Below are positions 54,795 to 62,515 of a stretch of 64,000 nucleotides of DNA, piece after piece. The first letter of the stretch is position 1. The number at the start of each line of letters is the position of its first letter. Below the pieces are notes generated by a model. That model saw nothing but the letters and a program-made list of their open reading frames with translations. It had not been told where the DNA came from and did not search any database. The position numbers and the translations under genes were made by a program. The stretch is from Bacteroidales bacterium (GTDB lineage Bacteria; Bacteroidota; Bacteroidia; Bacteroidales; GCA-2711565): contig JANQLW010000053.1 of NCBI GenBank assembly GCA_028280405.1, forward strand, positions 1 through 64,000, written 5' to 3'.

Positions 54795-56036
54795 TCAATT
54801 TAGGAAACTACCAAGGATAGAATTATAAATTTTAATAACTGAATCGTACTCTGCTCTGTACATTTCTTTTACTGGTTTAACTGAAGGAGATTTTACTTTT
54901 AAAGGATCCACAGCTTTTCCGTTTTTATAAAATCTAAAATCCAAATGCGGACCGGTAACCAAACCTGTTTTACCTACATAACCAATAATATCACCTTGTT
55001 TTACTTTTTTTCCTGTACGAATGCCTTTGCCATATCCTGATAAATGTAGATAGGCTGTAGTATAAGTTCCATTATGTTTAATCTTTATGGATTTACCTCC
55101 TTGCTTAGTTCTGTAAATTCTTTGAACAACACCATCTCCTACACTTAAAACAGGAGTTCCAACAGCTGCTGCATAATCCACTCCCAGATGAGGCCTTCTG
55201 TATTTTAATACCGGATGCATTCTGCTATAAGAAAATTTTGAACTAACCCTTTTATATGTTAAGGGAGCCTTCAAAAAAGCTCTTCTTAAGCTCTTTCCTT
55301 CTTCATCAAAGTAATCGCCCATACTGTCCTGTACAAAATAATAGGCAAAATGATCTTTATTATAATGATTAAAATTTGATGCCAATATTTTTCCTAAGCC
55401 AATTCTTTGCCCTTCAACATAACGTTCTTCAAAATATACTTTAAAATGATCTCCTTTTTGCAATCCAAAGAAATCAATCGTCCAGGCATAAATTTCTGAA
55501 AGATCATTTGCCAGGTTAGGATCAGCATTTGCATCCACCATACTTTCCCATAAGCTGGATTTAATTACCCCAGATATTTTACTAAACTTAACTTCAACAG
55601 CTTTCTTACCTCTATGAATATGGATAGAGTCCCTAAAGTCAAAAACAACAAATGAGACTGGAGATTCTTCATAAATAAAATACTGAACCTTTCTGGTAGA
55701 ATCATTCTTACATAAAACAGAATAATTGTTTCCTCTTCTGATCCTTCTAACATCAAAAACCTTTTTCGATCTTTTAGCTGCCAGGTCAATATCAGCATAA
55801 CTAACTCCATGTTTTAGTAATATATCAGCTAAGAATTGGTTTCTTTTTATCTTACCTTTAAAAATATAGAGAGAATCAACGACGATTCCATACTCCATTT
55901 CAGGTTCATAAGCAGGCAATTCTATTAAATCGCTTTTATCCTCTACATGCTGATTACGATATCTTAACTCACTAATAAATGCTATTATAACTGCAATAAA
56001 TACTAAAATTGTAAGCTCAACAATCCTTCTTCTCAT
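54795..56036 (-). CDS. M23 family peptidoglycan endopeptidase
   Basis: 413 residues anchored by an N-terminal helix (about 7-24). The middle part (about 45-250) resembles the OapA/LysM-like region of envelope M23 proteases. The catalytic domain (about 270-390) has HLGVDYAAAVGTPV (zinc His and Asp) and YLHLSGYGK. The final motif is GPHLDFRFY: the usual HxH is H-x-D here, so one expected zinc His is Asp, a form I have seen in Bacteroidota members. It probably cuts peptide cross-links in cell-wall growth or division. Convergent with the third susD. Confidence 0.87.
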   Translation of the reverse strand: MRRRIVELTILVFIAVIIAFISELRYRNQHVEDKSDLIELPAYEPEMEYGIVVDSLYIFKGKIKRNQFLADILLKHGVSYADIDLAAKRSKKVFDVRRIRRGNNYSVLCKNDSTRKVQYFIYEESPVSFVVFDFRDSIHIHRGKKAVEVKFSKISGVIKSSLWESMVDANADPNLANDLSEIYAWTIDFFGLQKGDHFKVYFEERYVEGQRIGLGKILASNFNHYNKDHFAYYFVQDSMGDYFDEEGKSLRRAFLKAPLTYKRVSSKFSYSRMHPVLKYRRPHLGVDYAAAVGTPVLSVGDGVVQRIYRTKQGGKSIKIKHNGTYTTAYLHLSGYGKGIRTGKKVKQGDIIGYVGKTGLVTGPHLDFRFYKNGKAVDPLKVKSPSVKPVKEMYRAEYDSVIKIYNSILGSFLN

Positions 56037-56098
56037 CCCTACTTAAGTGTATTTTTCTTTTTGTTATTATAATTATTTACCATTTTGGGGCTTCATAA

Positions 56099-56106
56099 CA
56101 AATATA
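56099..56106 (-). promoter_or_regulatory. Promoter -7 element for the M23 peptidase gene
   Basis: Minus strand TATATTTG (TAnnTTTG), 62 bases upstream of the start at 56036. A CTTG box (56124-56127) is 17 bases upstream, slightly too close for the consensus. Confidence 0.5.
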
Positions 56107-56167
56107 GTAAAACCTATGATCGCCAAGTTCTAATAAATGTTAATACCACAAAAATACTAGCATATAT

Positions 56168-56182
56168 ATTCACACCCTGACT
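56168..56182. repeat. Dispersed word ATTCACACCCTGACT
   Basis: One mismatch from the 15-base arms at 37634-37648 (complement) and 37701-37715. The following TTTTGAGA is shared with 37716-37722 as well. It lies between the iorAB terminator and the M23 promoter. Confidence 0.5.
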
Positions 56183-56190
56183 TTTGAGAT

Positions 56191-56215
56191 AAAAAAAGGA
56201 ACCTGTTATGGTTCC
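56191..56215 (-). terminator. Intrinsic terminator of the iorAB operon
   Basis: GGAACC (56198-56203) and GGTTCC (56210-56215) form a 6-bp stem, and on the minus strand the stem is followed by T7. It is 24 bases beyond the iorB stop. Confidence 0.75.
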
Positions 56216-56238
56216 CCTTCATTGGTATATATCAATAA

Positions 56239-56820
56239 TTATTGATTTTTCTGAGCATGCTTTAAACCAGCACGGAATGCTTCGATATTGGCATTCACTA
56301 CATCTTCACCTTTGCTTCCAAAAATTTTACGTAATGCATTTTCAAATGCCTCAGTATCCATTTCAAGGAATGGAGAAGCAGCTCCTAAAATTACAATATT
56401 TGCTGATTTTGGAGAACCAAGATCTTTAGCAATTTTATCAGCATCTATAGCAATATGTTTAGGTAAAGCTTTTACTTTATCCATTACCTCTTCTACCTCA
56501 GGATAATTAGGAATGTTTACAAAAGGTTGCGTATTCGTAACTAACCAGCCATCTTTAGAAAGCCATGGTAAGTAGCGAAGAGACTCCATTGGTTCCACAG
56601 AAATAATGATATCTACTTTTCCAGCAGGAATAAGGTCAGAAGCAATTTCTTTAGATGAAATACGAAGATGAGATTGTACATCCCCTCCTCTTTGGCTCAT
56701 GCCGTGAACCTCTGCTTGTTTTAAATGTAAGCCATTATCCAAAGCAGCAGTTCCAATAGTAGCTGCAATTGAAAGAATACCCTGTCCGCCTACACCGGCT
56801 AATATAATATCTCTTTTCAT
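56239..56820 (-). CDS. iorB: Indolepyruvate oxidoreductase subunit beta
   Basis: 193 residues of the gamma-type domain of 2-oxoacid:ferredoxin oxidoreductases: DIILAGVGGQGILSIAATIG (about 3-22) and HGMSQRGGDVQSHLRIS (about 39-55). With IorA it oxidatively decarboxylates arylpyruvates from aromatic amino acid catabolism to aryl-acyl-CoA, passing electrons to ferredoxin. It starts 12 bases after the iorA stop, the usual operon order. Confidence 0.92.
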   Translation of the reverse strand: MKRDIILAGVGGQGILSIAATIGTAALDNGLHLKQAEVHGMSQRGGDVQSHLRISSKEIASDLIPAGKVDIIISVEPMESLRYLPWLSKDGWLVTNTQPFVNIPNYPEVEEVMDKVKALPKHIAIDADKIAKDLGSPKSANIVILGAASPFLEMDTEAFENALRKIFGSKGEDVVNANIEAFRAGLKHAQKNQ

Positions 56821-56832
56821 GATTTTCTTAGA

Positions 56833-58452
56833 TTATTTTTGTTCCAATTTTTTTGCTTTATGTTTCGCACGCATTCTTTTATTCAAAGTTTGAATACATT
56901 CTCTACGTGGAATAATTACTGAAACACCATTGTATTCAAATTCTTCCTCCATAATTTTTACATTTTCTTCATGATTTTTAGCAAGAGGCTTTAAAATACG
57001 AATATGTTCTTCTTCAACGCCTAAGCCAATACAAATTGATTCAATACGTCCTAAAGCAGAAGATTTCTGACCACCAGTCATACCGGTAGTCGCATTATCT
57101 AAAATAAGCACAGTAATCGGAGAGTTATTATTAACCGCATCCAATAAACCGGTCATGCCGGAATGAGTAAATGTTGAATCTCCAATAGCAGCAACAGCCG
57201 GAACAAGTCCTGCATCAGCAGCACCCATAGCCATAGTAATAGAAGCTCCCATATCAACACAGGTATTGATTGATTCTAAAGGTTTCAATGCACTTAAGGT
57301 ATAACATCCGATATCCGAAAATACACGGCCAGGAGAATACTTGCCTAATGCTTCATTAAGAGCCTGGAATGAATCAGTATGAGAACATCCTTTACACAAT
57401 GAAGGCGGACGTCCAACCACGAATGGAGGTACTGGTTCTCCAACTTCATCGGTTAAGCCTAAAGCTCTGGCAACAATATTAGGATTAAGTTCTCCATCTC
57501 TTGGTATTGATCCATCTAAACGACCCTTAATCACTTTACCTTTATTTAAGAACCCACGAACTAATTCTTCAAGAATTGGATACCCATCTTCCATGATAAT
57601 CAATTCGTCACATTCATCATAAATTTTCTCTACCATATCCTTAGGAATTGGATATTGGCCAACTTTTAATAATGGATAATTTAACTTTTCATCAGAATAA
57701 TTTTCCATTAAATAATTATATGCCAAACCACAAGTAATGATACCTAATGATTTATCATTTCCTTCAAAGTATTTATTGAAACCTGATTCTCTTGATTCGT
57801 TTTCAAGAGTTTCCTGATTTTCTAATAATACTTTATATTGCTTACGGGCAATTGAAGGTAATAAAACAAACTGAGTTAAATTATCAGGTAATTTAACTTC
57901 ATTTTGATCGTTAAGCTCTTTACGAGCAACACCGGCACGAGAGTGTGCCAAACGGGTTGTTATCCTTAACAACACAGGGATTTTATTTCTTTCAGACATT
58001 TCAAATCCGTAATGAACCATATCATAAGCTTCTTGCTGGTTAGTTGGTTCCAGAATTGGCATGAAAGAAAATTTTCCATAAAAACGAGAATCTTGTTCGT
58101 TTTGTGAAGAATGCATACTTGGATCATCAGCTGAAACGATGATCAATCCTCCATTAGCACCGGTAATTGTTGAATTCACAAATGCATCGGCAGCTACATT
58201 TAATCCAACATGTTTCATACATACCATGGCACGTTTTCCTGCATATGACATTCCTAATGCAGACTCCATGGCTGTTTTTTCATTTGCAGACCAGTCTGAT
58301 CTGATTTTTCTTTCTTTTGCTTCTTTTGAACGCTGAACGTATTCCGTAATTTCTGTAGAAGGCGTTCCAGGGTAAGCATAAATACCTGACAGCCCGGCAT
58401 CAATAGCCCCTTGAGCTATAGCTTCATCACCTAATAATAATAATTTTTGCAT
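56833..58452 (-). CDS. iorA: Indolepyruvate oxidoreductase subunit alpha, short form without ferredoxin domain
   Basis: Thiamine-diphosphate-binding subunit. The N-terminal pyrimidine-binding domain (LLLGDEAIAQGAIDAGLSGI, YPGTPSTEITEY) is followed by LCKGCSHTDSF and the TPP/Mg motif GDSTFTHSG with NATTGMTGGQ. The start is ATG 58452 (539 residues); the frame is open to 58506 but a promoter element covers that end and homologues begin MQKLLLLG. The C-terminus ends soon after RRECIQTLNKRM; the two 4Fe-4S cysteine clusters found at the end of archaeal IorA are absent, so electrons must leave by another ferredoxin-like protein. Confidence 0.9.
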   Translation of the reverse strand: MQKLLLLGDEAIAQGAIDAGLSGIYAYPGTPSTEITEYVQRSKEAKERKIRSDWSANEKTAMESALGMSYAGKRAMVCMKHVGLNVAADAFVNSTITGANGGLIIVSADDPSMHSSQNEQDSRFYGKFSFMPILEPTNQQEAYDMVHYGFEMSERNKIPVLLRITTRLAHSRAGVARKELNDQNEVKLPDNLTQFVLLPSIARKQYKVLLENQETLENESRESGFNKYFEGNDKSLGIITCGLAYNYLMENYSDEKLNYPLLKVGQYPIPKDMVEKIYDECDELIIMEDGYPILEELVRGFLNKGKVIKGRLDGSIPRDGELNPNIVARALGLTDEVGEPVPPFVVGRPPSLCKGCSHTDSFQALNEALGKYSPGRVFSDIGCYTLSALKPLESINTCVDMGASITMAMGAADAGLVPAVAAIGDSTFTHSGMTGLLDAVNNNSPITVLILDNATTGMTGGQKSSALGRIESICIGLGVEEEHIRILKPLAKNHEENVKIMEEEFEYNGVSVIIPRRECIQTLNKRMRAKHKAKKLEQK

Positions 58453-58503
58453 TACTATATGTATTTGGGTGTCTAACGCCACTATGGCGCAGATTCTTGC
58501 GTG

Positions 58504-58511
58504 CAAAATTA
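58504..58511 (-). promoter_or_regulatory. Promoter -7 element for iorAB, with leader hairpin
   Basis: Minus strand TAATTTTG (TAnnTTTG), 51 bases upstream of ATG 58452. The leader contains GCGCCATAGTGGCG (58478-58491 region), a short hairpin of unknown role. The TAnnTTTG element covers the longest-frame start at 58506. Confidence 0.5.
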
Positions 58512-58610
58512 CTTATTTTTTTATTGCAAAAACCAGTACGTATATTAATAATAAATCTAAATAGTTGATTAATTGCTGCTTGAAATAACTGTTATCTTTT
58601 ATGGATTAAT

Positions 58611-58698
58611 GCCACAGGCTACAAGCTACAGGTTTTAAAATTTTAGATATTAAAATAATTTCACAAACGCTTGTAGCTTCTGGCCTGTAGCTTATAGC
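58611..58698. repeat. Inverted repeat of GGCTACAAGCTACAGG words
   Basis: Left arm GCCACAGGCTACAAGCTACA (58611-58630) and right arm containing GCTTGTAGC and GGCCTGTAGC (58669-58690) are complementary word sets around an AT-rich loop. It lies between the divergent iorA and acpH-like genes. It is a higher-GC member of the same style of degenerate word repeats seen at 5639, 15446 and 35960. Confidence 0.65.
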
Positions 58699-58715
58699 TA
58701 AATAAAAATATTGAC

Positions 58716-58723
58716 TACCTTTG
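58716..58723 (+). promoter_or_regulatory. Promoter -7 element for the acpH-like gene
   Basis: TACCTTTG (TAnnTTTG), 19 bases before ATG 58742. It covers the alternative TTG start at 58721. Confidence 0.5.
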
Positions 58724-58741
58724 ATATACCAAACGCAAATT

Positions 58742-59350
58742 ATGAACTTCCTTGCCCATTTATATCTATCTCCGAAAAACGATGAAATTATTTTTGGAAA
58801 TTTCATTGCAGATTCTGTTAAAGGCAAAGAAGTATTTGAAGAATACTCACCTCTGATTCAGCAAGGAATTTTATTACATAGGGAAATTGATCAGTATACA
58901 GACAATCATCCTGTTTTTAAAAAAAGTAAAAAACGCCTTCAGGCCAAATACAGAATGTATTCCGGAGTGATCGTAGATATTTATTATGATCATTTTTTAG
59001 CTAAATACTGGGATGAATACTCTGAAAAAAATATTCATCAATTTGTATCCTTAACCTATCAGATGCTGATCAAAAATTTTGGTTTACTTCCTAAACGATC
59101 AAAAAGAATACTCCCTTTTATGATTGCACAAAACTGGTTAGTAAATTATTCCAAACTAAAAGATCTAAGAAGGGTTTTCCGAGGGATGTCACGTAGAACT
59201 TCAAACTCCTCCCCTATGATTACTTCTGTAGATGACCTTGAACAACATTATGAACTATTTGAGAACGAATTCAGACAGTTTTTCCCGGATATTATTCATT
59301 ATATTCAGGAATCAGAATACTACAAAATTGCTCCAACTCATAACTCCTAA
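58742..59350 (+). CDS. Acyl carrier protein phosphodiesterase (AcpH-like)
   Basis: 202 residues from ATG 58742 (MNFLAHLYLS). NFLAHLYLSPKNDEIIFGNF, then IADSVKG, GILLHREIDQYTDNHP and IVDIYYDHFLAKYW are the AcpH (DUF479) signatures; the His and Asp residues form the metal-dependent HD-like site. Family members remove the 4'-phosphopantetheine arm from acyl carrier protein. The last codons (CCAACTCATAACTCC then TAA) belong to the ATAACTC/AATTCATAA repeat words that run on past the stop to about 59360, so the C-terminus may have been altered by the repeat. Confidence 0.88.
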   Translation: MNFLAHLYLSPKNDEIIFGNFIADSVKGKEVFEEYSPLIQQGILLHREIDQYTDNHPVFKKSKKRLQAKYRMYSGVIVDIYYDHFLAKYWDEYSEKNIHQFVSLTYQMLIKNFGLLPKRSKRILPFMIAQNWLVNYSKLKDLRRVFRGMSRRTSNSSPMITSVDDLEQHYELFENEFRQFFPDIIHYIQESEYYKIAPTHNS

Positions 59351-59401
59351 TTCATAACTTCATTAACATTAATTTAGAAACAAAGTTTGGATGTTTTAAG
59401 A

Positions 59402-60676
59402 ATGCCTAGTATTTTTGGCAATCAAATAGCACCCAAAATGACGAAGCGTAAAAAAGACCTCATTATTGATGAAAGAATAAAAATCCTTTCCAAGACAAAG
59501 ATCTTTGCAAAATCGGATAAATTAATTTTATTTGACATTGCTAATGTTCTGAGAGAAAAGAATGTTAAAAAGGAAAAAGTCATTCTCAAAAAAGGCGATA
59601 TTGGGAATGCAATGTATATTATCGTGAAAGGAAGTGTACGTGTTCACGATGGGAATCATGTATTAAGTAAACTTAGCCAGGGGTCTGTTTTTGGAGAATA
59701 TTCACTTATTGATGAAGAAACACGTTCTGCTTCTGTGACTGCGGAAGAAGAGTCAACATTGCTTAAGCTTTCCCAGGAGGATTTTTACGCACTTGTTTCC
59801 AAAAATCAGGAAATACTTAATAGTGTTCTAAAAGTTTTGATAGGAAGAATGCGTAATATGAATGCACTGGAAGAAAAGCTTGCAAAAAGCTACATCAAAA
59901 TTCAGGAACAAAAACAAGAAATTGAAGAACAACATCATAATATTTTAGAACAGAAAAAATTACTGGAAGAACAAAATTACGATCTGTTAAGTTTAAATGA
60001 AGAAAAGAACCAGCTCATGACTGTAATGGTTCACAACCTAAAGGATCCTTTAACCAGTAGCTTATGTATGACCGAAATTCTAAAAGATGAAATTTCAGAC
60101 GAGGAGCATCCGCATTTTGAGCATACCCGTGTTATTTATAATGCCTTGGAACGAATGAACAAAATGATCAATGAAGTGTTGAACCTGAACAAAATTGAAT
60201 CTAAATTCTTCGCTTTACAAACTGAAAAATTATATTTGAATAAAATAGTTAAGGATGTAATCAGTCATTTTAAATTCCCTATTGAACAAAAAAAACTTAA
60301 TATTAAACTTTTTTTGGAAGAATCTTATTCAAGACTAAATAGTGTTTATACATACCAGATCATTGAAAATCTTTTTTCAAACGCCATTAAATTTTCTCCG
60401 ACTGGAAGAAACATCACTCTTAGTTTGGTAAATAAAGAGGACAAAATACAGTTTATCATCAAAGATGAAGGAAAAGGCATCAAAGAAGAATTAAAGAAAA
60501 ACCTTTTCAATCTGTACGAAAGACAAGCTGACTGGAAAAAAGAAAATCCGAATGAAGGCTTAGGTTTGACTATTGTAAAAAAATATGTGGACGCTATGCA
60601 TGGGAAGGTTTGGTTTGAAAGCGAAAAGGGGGAAGGAACTTCATTCTTTGTAGAATTTAACAGATTGGAACTTTAA
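59402..60676 (+). CDS. Cytoplasmic histidine kinase with cyclic-nucleotide-binding domain
   Basis: Domain order: CNBD-like domain (about 35-145; LKKGDIGNAMYIIVKGSVRV and GSVFGEYSLIDEETRSASVT), a long coiled coil (about 155-205, rich in E and Q), HisKA with the phosphorylated His in TVMVHNLKDPLTSS (about 212), and HATPase_c with IIENLFSNAIKF, DEGKGI and GLGLTIVKKY. No membrane segment. Start: the longest frame opens at TTG 59387; the first in-frame ATG is 59402 (424 residues), used here; ATG 59438 is also possible. No response regulator lies next to it, so it is an orphan kinase that would sense a small ligand in the cytoplasm. Confidence 0.85.
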   Translation: MPSIFGNQIAPKMTKRKKDLIIDERIKILSKTKIFAKSDKLILFDIANVLREKNVKKEKVILKKGDIGNAMYIIVKGSVRVHDGNHVLSKLSQGSVFGEYSLIDEETRSASVTAEEESTLLKLSQEDFYALVSKNQEILNSVLKVLIGRMRNMNALEEKLAKSYIKIQEQKQEIEEQHHNILEQKKLLEEQNYDLLSLNEEKNQLMTVMVHNLKDPLTSSLCMTEILKDEISDEEHPHFEHTRVIYNALERMNKMINEVLNLNKIESKFFALQTEKLYLNKIVKDVISHFKFPIEQKKLNIKLFLEESYSRLNSVYTYQIIENLFSNAIKFSPTGRNITLSLVNKEDKIQFIIKDEGKGIKEELKKNLFNLYERQADWKKENPNEGLGLTIVKKYVDAMHGKVWFESEKGEGTSFFVEFNRLEL

Positions 60677-60684
60677 TTAACATA

Positions 60685-61095
60685 TCAGAAAAGGATTGTG
60701 GCAACTATTTTTCTGTTTCCTCCATAATTTCTGAATTCACATAAATAAATTCCCTGCCAGGTTCCCATATTTAACCTGCCATTAGTAATAGGTATAGCAA
60801 TGGTATTACCCACTAAAGAAGTTTTAATATGCGCAGGCATGTCATCATTTCCTTCTATCGTATGTATATAATCGGGGTCGCCTTCAGGCACTAATTTGTT
60901 GAATATCGTTTCAAAATCAACCCTGACACTTGGATCTGCATTTTCATTAATAGTCAACCCTGCAGATGTATGCTTTATAAAAAGATACAACATCCCAAAA
61001 TCAGGAAGGTCATCCAATTCATTTAAAATTAGATGTGTTACTAAATGATAGCCCCTTTTATAGGGAGGTAATGAAAATTCAAGTTGTTTGATCAT
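60685..61095 (-). CDS. YjbQ-family protein (UPF0047)
   Basis: 136 residues. FIKHTSAGLTINENADPSVR, DDMPAHIKTSLVG and GTWQGIYLCEFR are the family signature, with the conserved His and Asp residues around a pocket. Members have been reported with weak thiamine-phosphate synthase activity, but their true role is unclear. It follows citrate synthase on the minus strand, separated by a palindromic repeat. Its 3' end is 9 bases from the convergent kinase gene. Confidence 0.88.
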   Translation of the reverse strand: MIKQLEFSLPPYKRGYHLVTHLILNELDDLPDFGMLYLFIKHTSAGLTINENADPSVRVDFETIFNKLVPEGDPDYIHTIEGNDDMPAHIKTSLVGNTIAIPITNGRLNMGTWQGIYLCEFRNYGGNRKIVATILF

Positions 61096-61106
61096 AAAAT
61101 AAAAAA

Positions 61107-61134
61107 GGGGCGACGCCCTTAAGGGCGTCGCCCC
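61107..61134. repeat. Perfect 28-base palindrome, third copy of the GGGGCGACGCCCTT repeat
   Basis: GGGGCGACGCCCTT followed directly by its complement AAGGGCGTCGCCCC. It lies 12 bases upstream of the YjbQ start and 18 bases downstream of citrate synthase; on the minus strand it is followed by T6, so it can stop the citrate synthase transcript. It lacks the longer loop of the copies at 1 and 6449. Confidence 0.85.
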
Positions 61135-61152
61135 TAAACCAAAAATTAAACT

Positions 61153-62475
61153 TTATAATTTATTTCCTTTCGAATCAATTCCTGCAATAGTTTCCAGCAT
61201 ATCTGTTGTAAGCGATTTTGGACGCTCAAGTGGATAAAACAATGCACGATCCCAGATAATATTTGCACAAATACCTATTGCCCGGCCAATACCAAATAAA
61301 ACAGTATAGAAATCATATTCATGAATACCGTAATGCCATTGAATAACCCCTGATTGGGCATCCACATTTGGCCATGGATTTTTTGCTTTTCCATGCTCTC
61401 TTAATACATCCGGAACAACTTTATAAAGCATATCTACATATTTGAAAATCGGATCATCAGCAATATGTTTTAAACTAAATTCTCTTTGCAAAAGATAACG
61501 TGGATCTGTTTTTCGTAAAACGGCATGTCCAAAACCAGGAATAACCTGTCCGGCATTCAAGGTTTCCCAGACAAATTGTCTGATTTCCTCTTCTGTTGGA
61601 ACAACACCTCCCATTTTATCCATTAAGTCATGTAACCATTGTAATACACCCTGGCTTGCTAATCCATGCAATGGCCCGGCTAATCCATTAATCATGGCAG
61701 AAATCGATAAATAAACATCGGAAAGAGAGCTTGCAACCAAATGTCCGGTATGTGCACTCACATTTCCAGCTTCATGATCACTGTGAACAATAAAGTGCAT
61801 TCTCATCACATCATCATAAGGCTTTTCTTTTCCCATCATAAAGGCAAAATTTCCTCCATAATCAAGATTAGGATTAGACTGAATTCTGTTACCGTCTCTA
61901 TAAAGCTTAGCATAAATATAAGTAGCAATTTCCGGAAGCTTAGCAAGCATATTCAAAGAATCTTCATAGGTTGGGTCCCAATAATCTTCTTTATGGATAC
62001 CTGCATTATACTTCTTGGTAAAGAATGATTCTCTATGCATCGATAAAATTGCCGTAGAAAAGATTGTCATAGGGTGGCTACAACAAGGAAAAGCATCAAT
62101 TAATTCATAAATATAACGAGGTAAAATTCTTCTTTTACTAAATTCATCAACCATATCGGCAACTTCACTTTCAGTAGGAATATCCCCGGTTAACAGAAGA
62201 AAGAACAAACCCTCAACATAAGGCATTTCTGCTCCTTTTGGTTTTGGAAGTTTTTCAAATACATCTTTAAGCTTATATCCTCTAAACCGAATCCCTTCTT
62301 CCGGATCTAAATATGATATATCCGTTACAAGGCTTTTCAACCCACGCATACCTCCAAGTATCTGTGCAATAGTTACCTGATCAACAACCACATCTCCATA
62401 TTTCTTATTCAGACGCTGCGTTCTGGGTCTCCATTCCTGGATTTTATCATATAATTTCTCTTTTAAACTTCCCAT
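61153..62475 (-). CDS. gltA: Citrate synthase, eukaryote-like type
   Basis: Condenses acetyl-CoA and oxaloacetate; TCA entry. 440 residues. The N-terminal text VTIAQILGGMRGLKSLV, LDPEEGIRFRGY and VEGLFFLLLTGDIPTE is closer in pattern to mitochondrial citrate synthase than to the E. coli form. Catalytic residues: His in NGLAGPLHGLASQGVLQWL, His in PGFGHAVLRKTDPR, and Asp in VDAQSGVIQWHYG. It follows icd by 40 bases, so the two TCA genes form an operon. Confidence 0.94.
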   Translation of the reverse strand: MGSLKEKLYDKIQEWRPRTQRLNKKYGDVVVDQVTIAQILGGMRGLKSLVTDISYLDPEEGIRFRGYKLKDVFEKLPKPKGAEMPYVEGLFFLLLTGDIPTESEVADMVDEFSKRRILPRYIYELIDAFPCCSHPMTIFSTAILSMHRESFFTKKYNAGIHKEDYWDPTYEDSLNMLAKLPEIATYIYAKLYRDGNRIQSNPNLDYGGNFAFMMGKEKPYDDVMRMHFIVHSDHEAGNVSAHTGHLVASSLSDVYLSISAMINGLAGPLHGLASQGVLQWLHDLMDKMGGVVPTEEEIRQFVWETLNAGQVIPGFGHAVLRKTDPRYLLQREFSLKHIADDPIFKYVDMLYKVVPDVLREHGKAKNPWPNVDAQSGVIQWHYGIHEYDFYTVLFGIGRAIGICANIIWDRALFYPLERPKSLTTDMLETIAGIDSKGNKL

Positions 62476-62515
62476 ATTTATTATCTGATTTGATTAATTA
62501 AATTTACAAAAAATC

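Noticed and set aside
5639-58698. CRISPR array among the word repeats
   Set aside because: The words are degenerate, arranged as inverted arms without regular spacers, and no cas gene is present.
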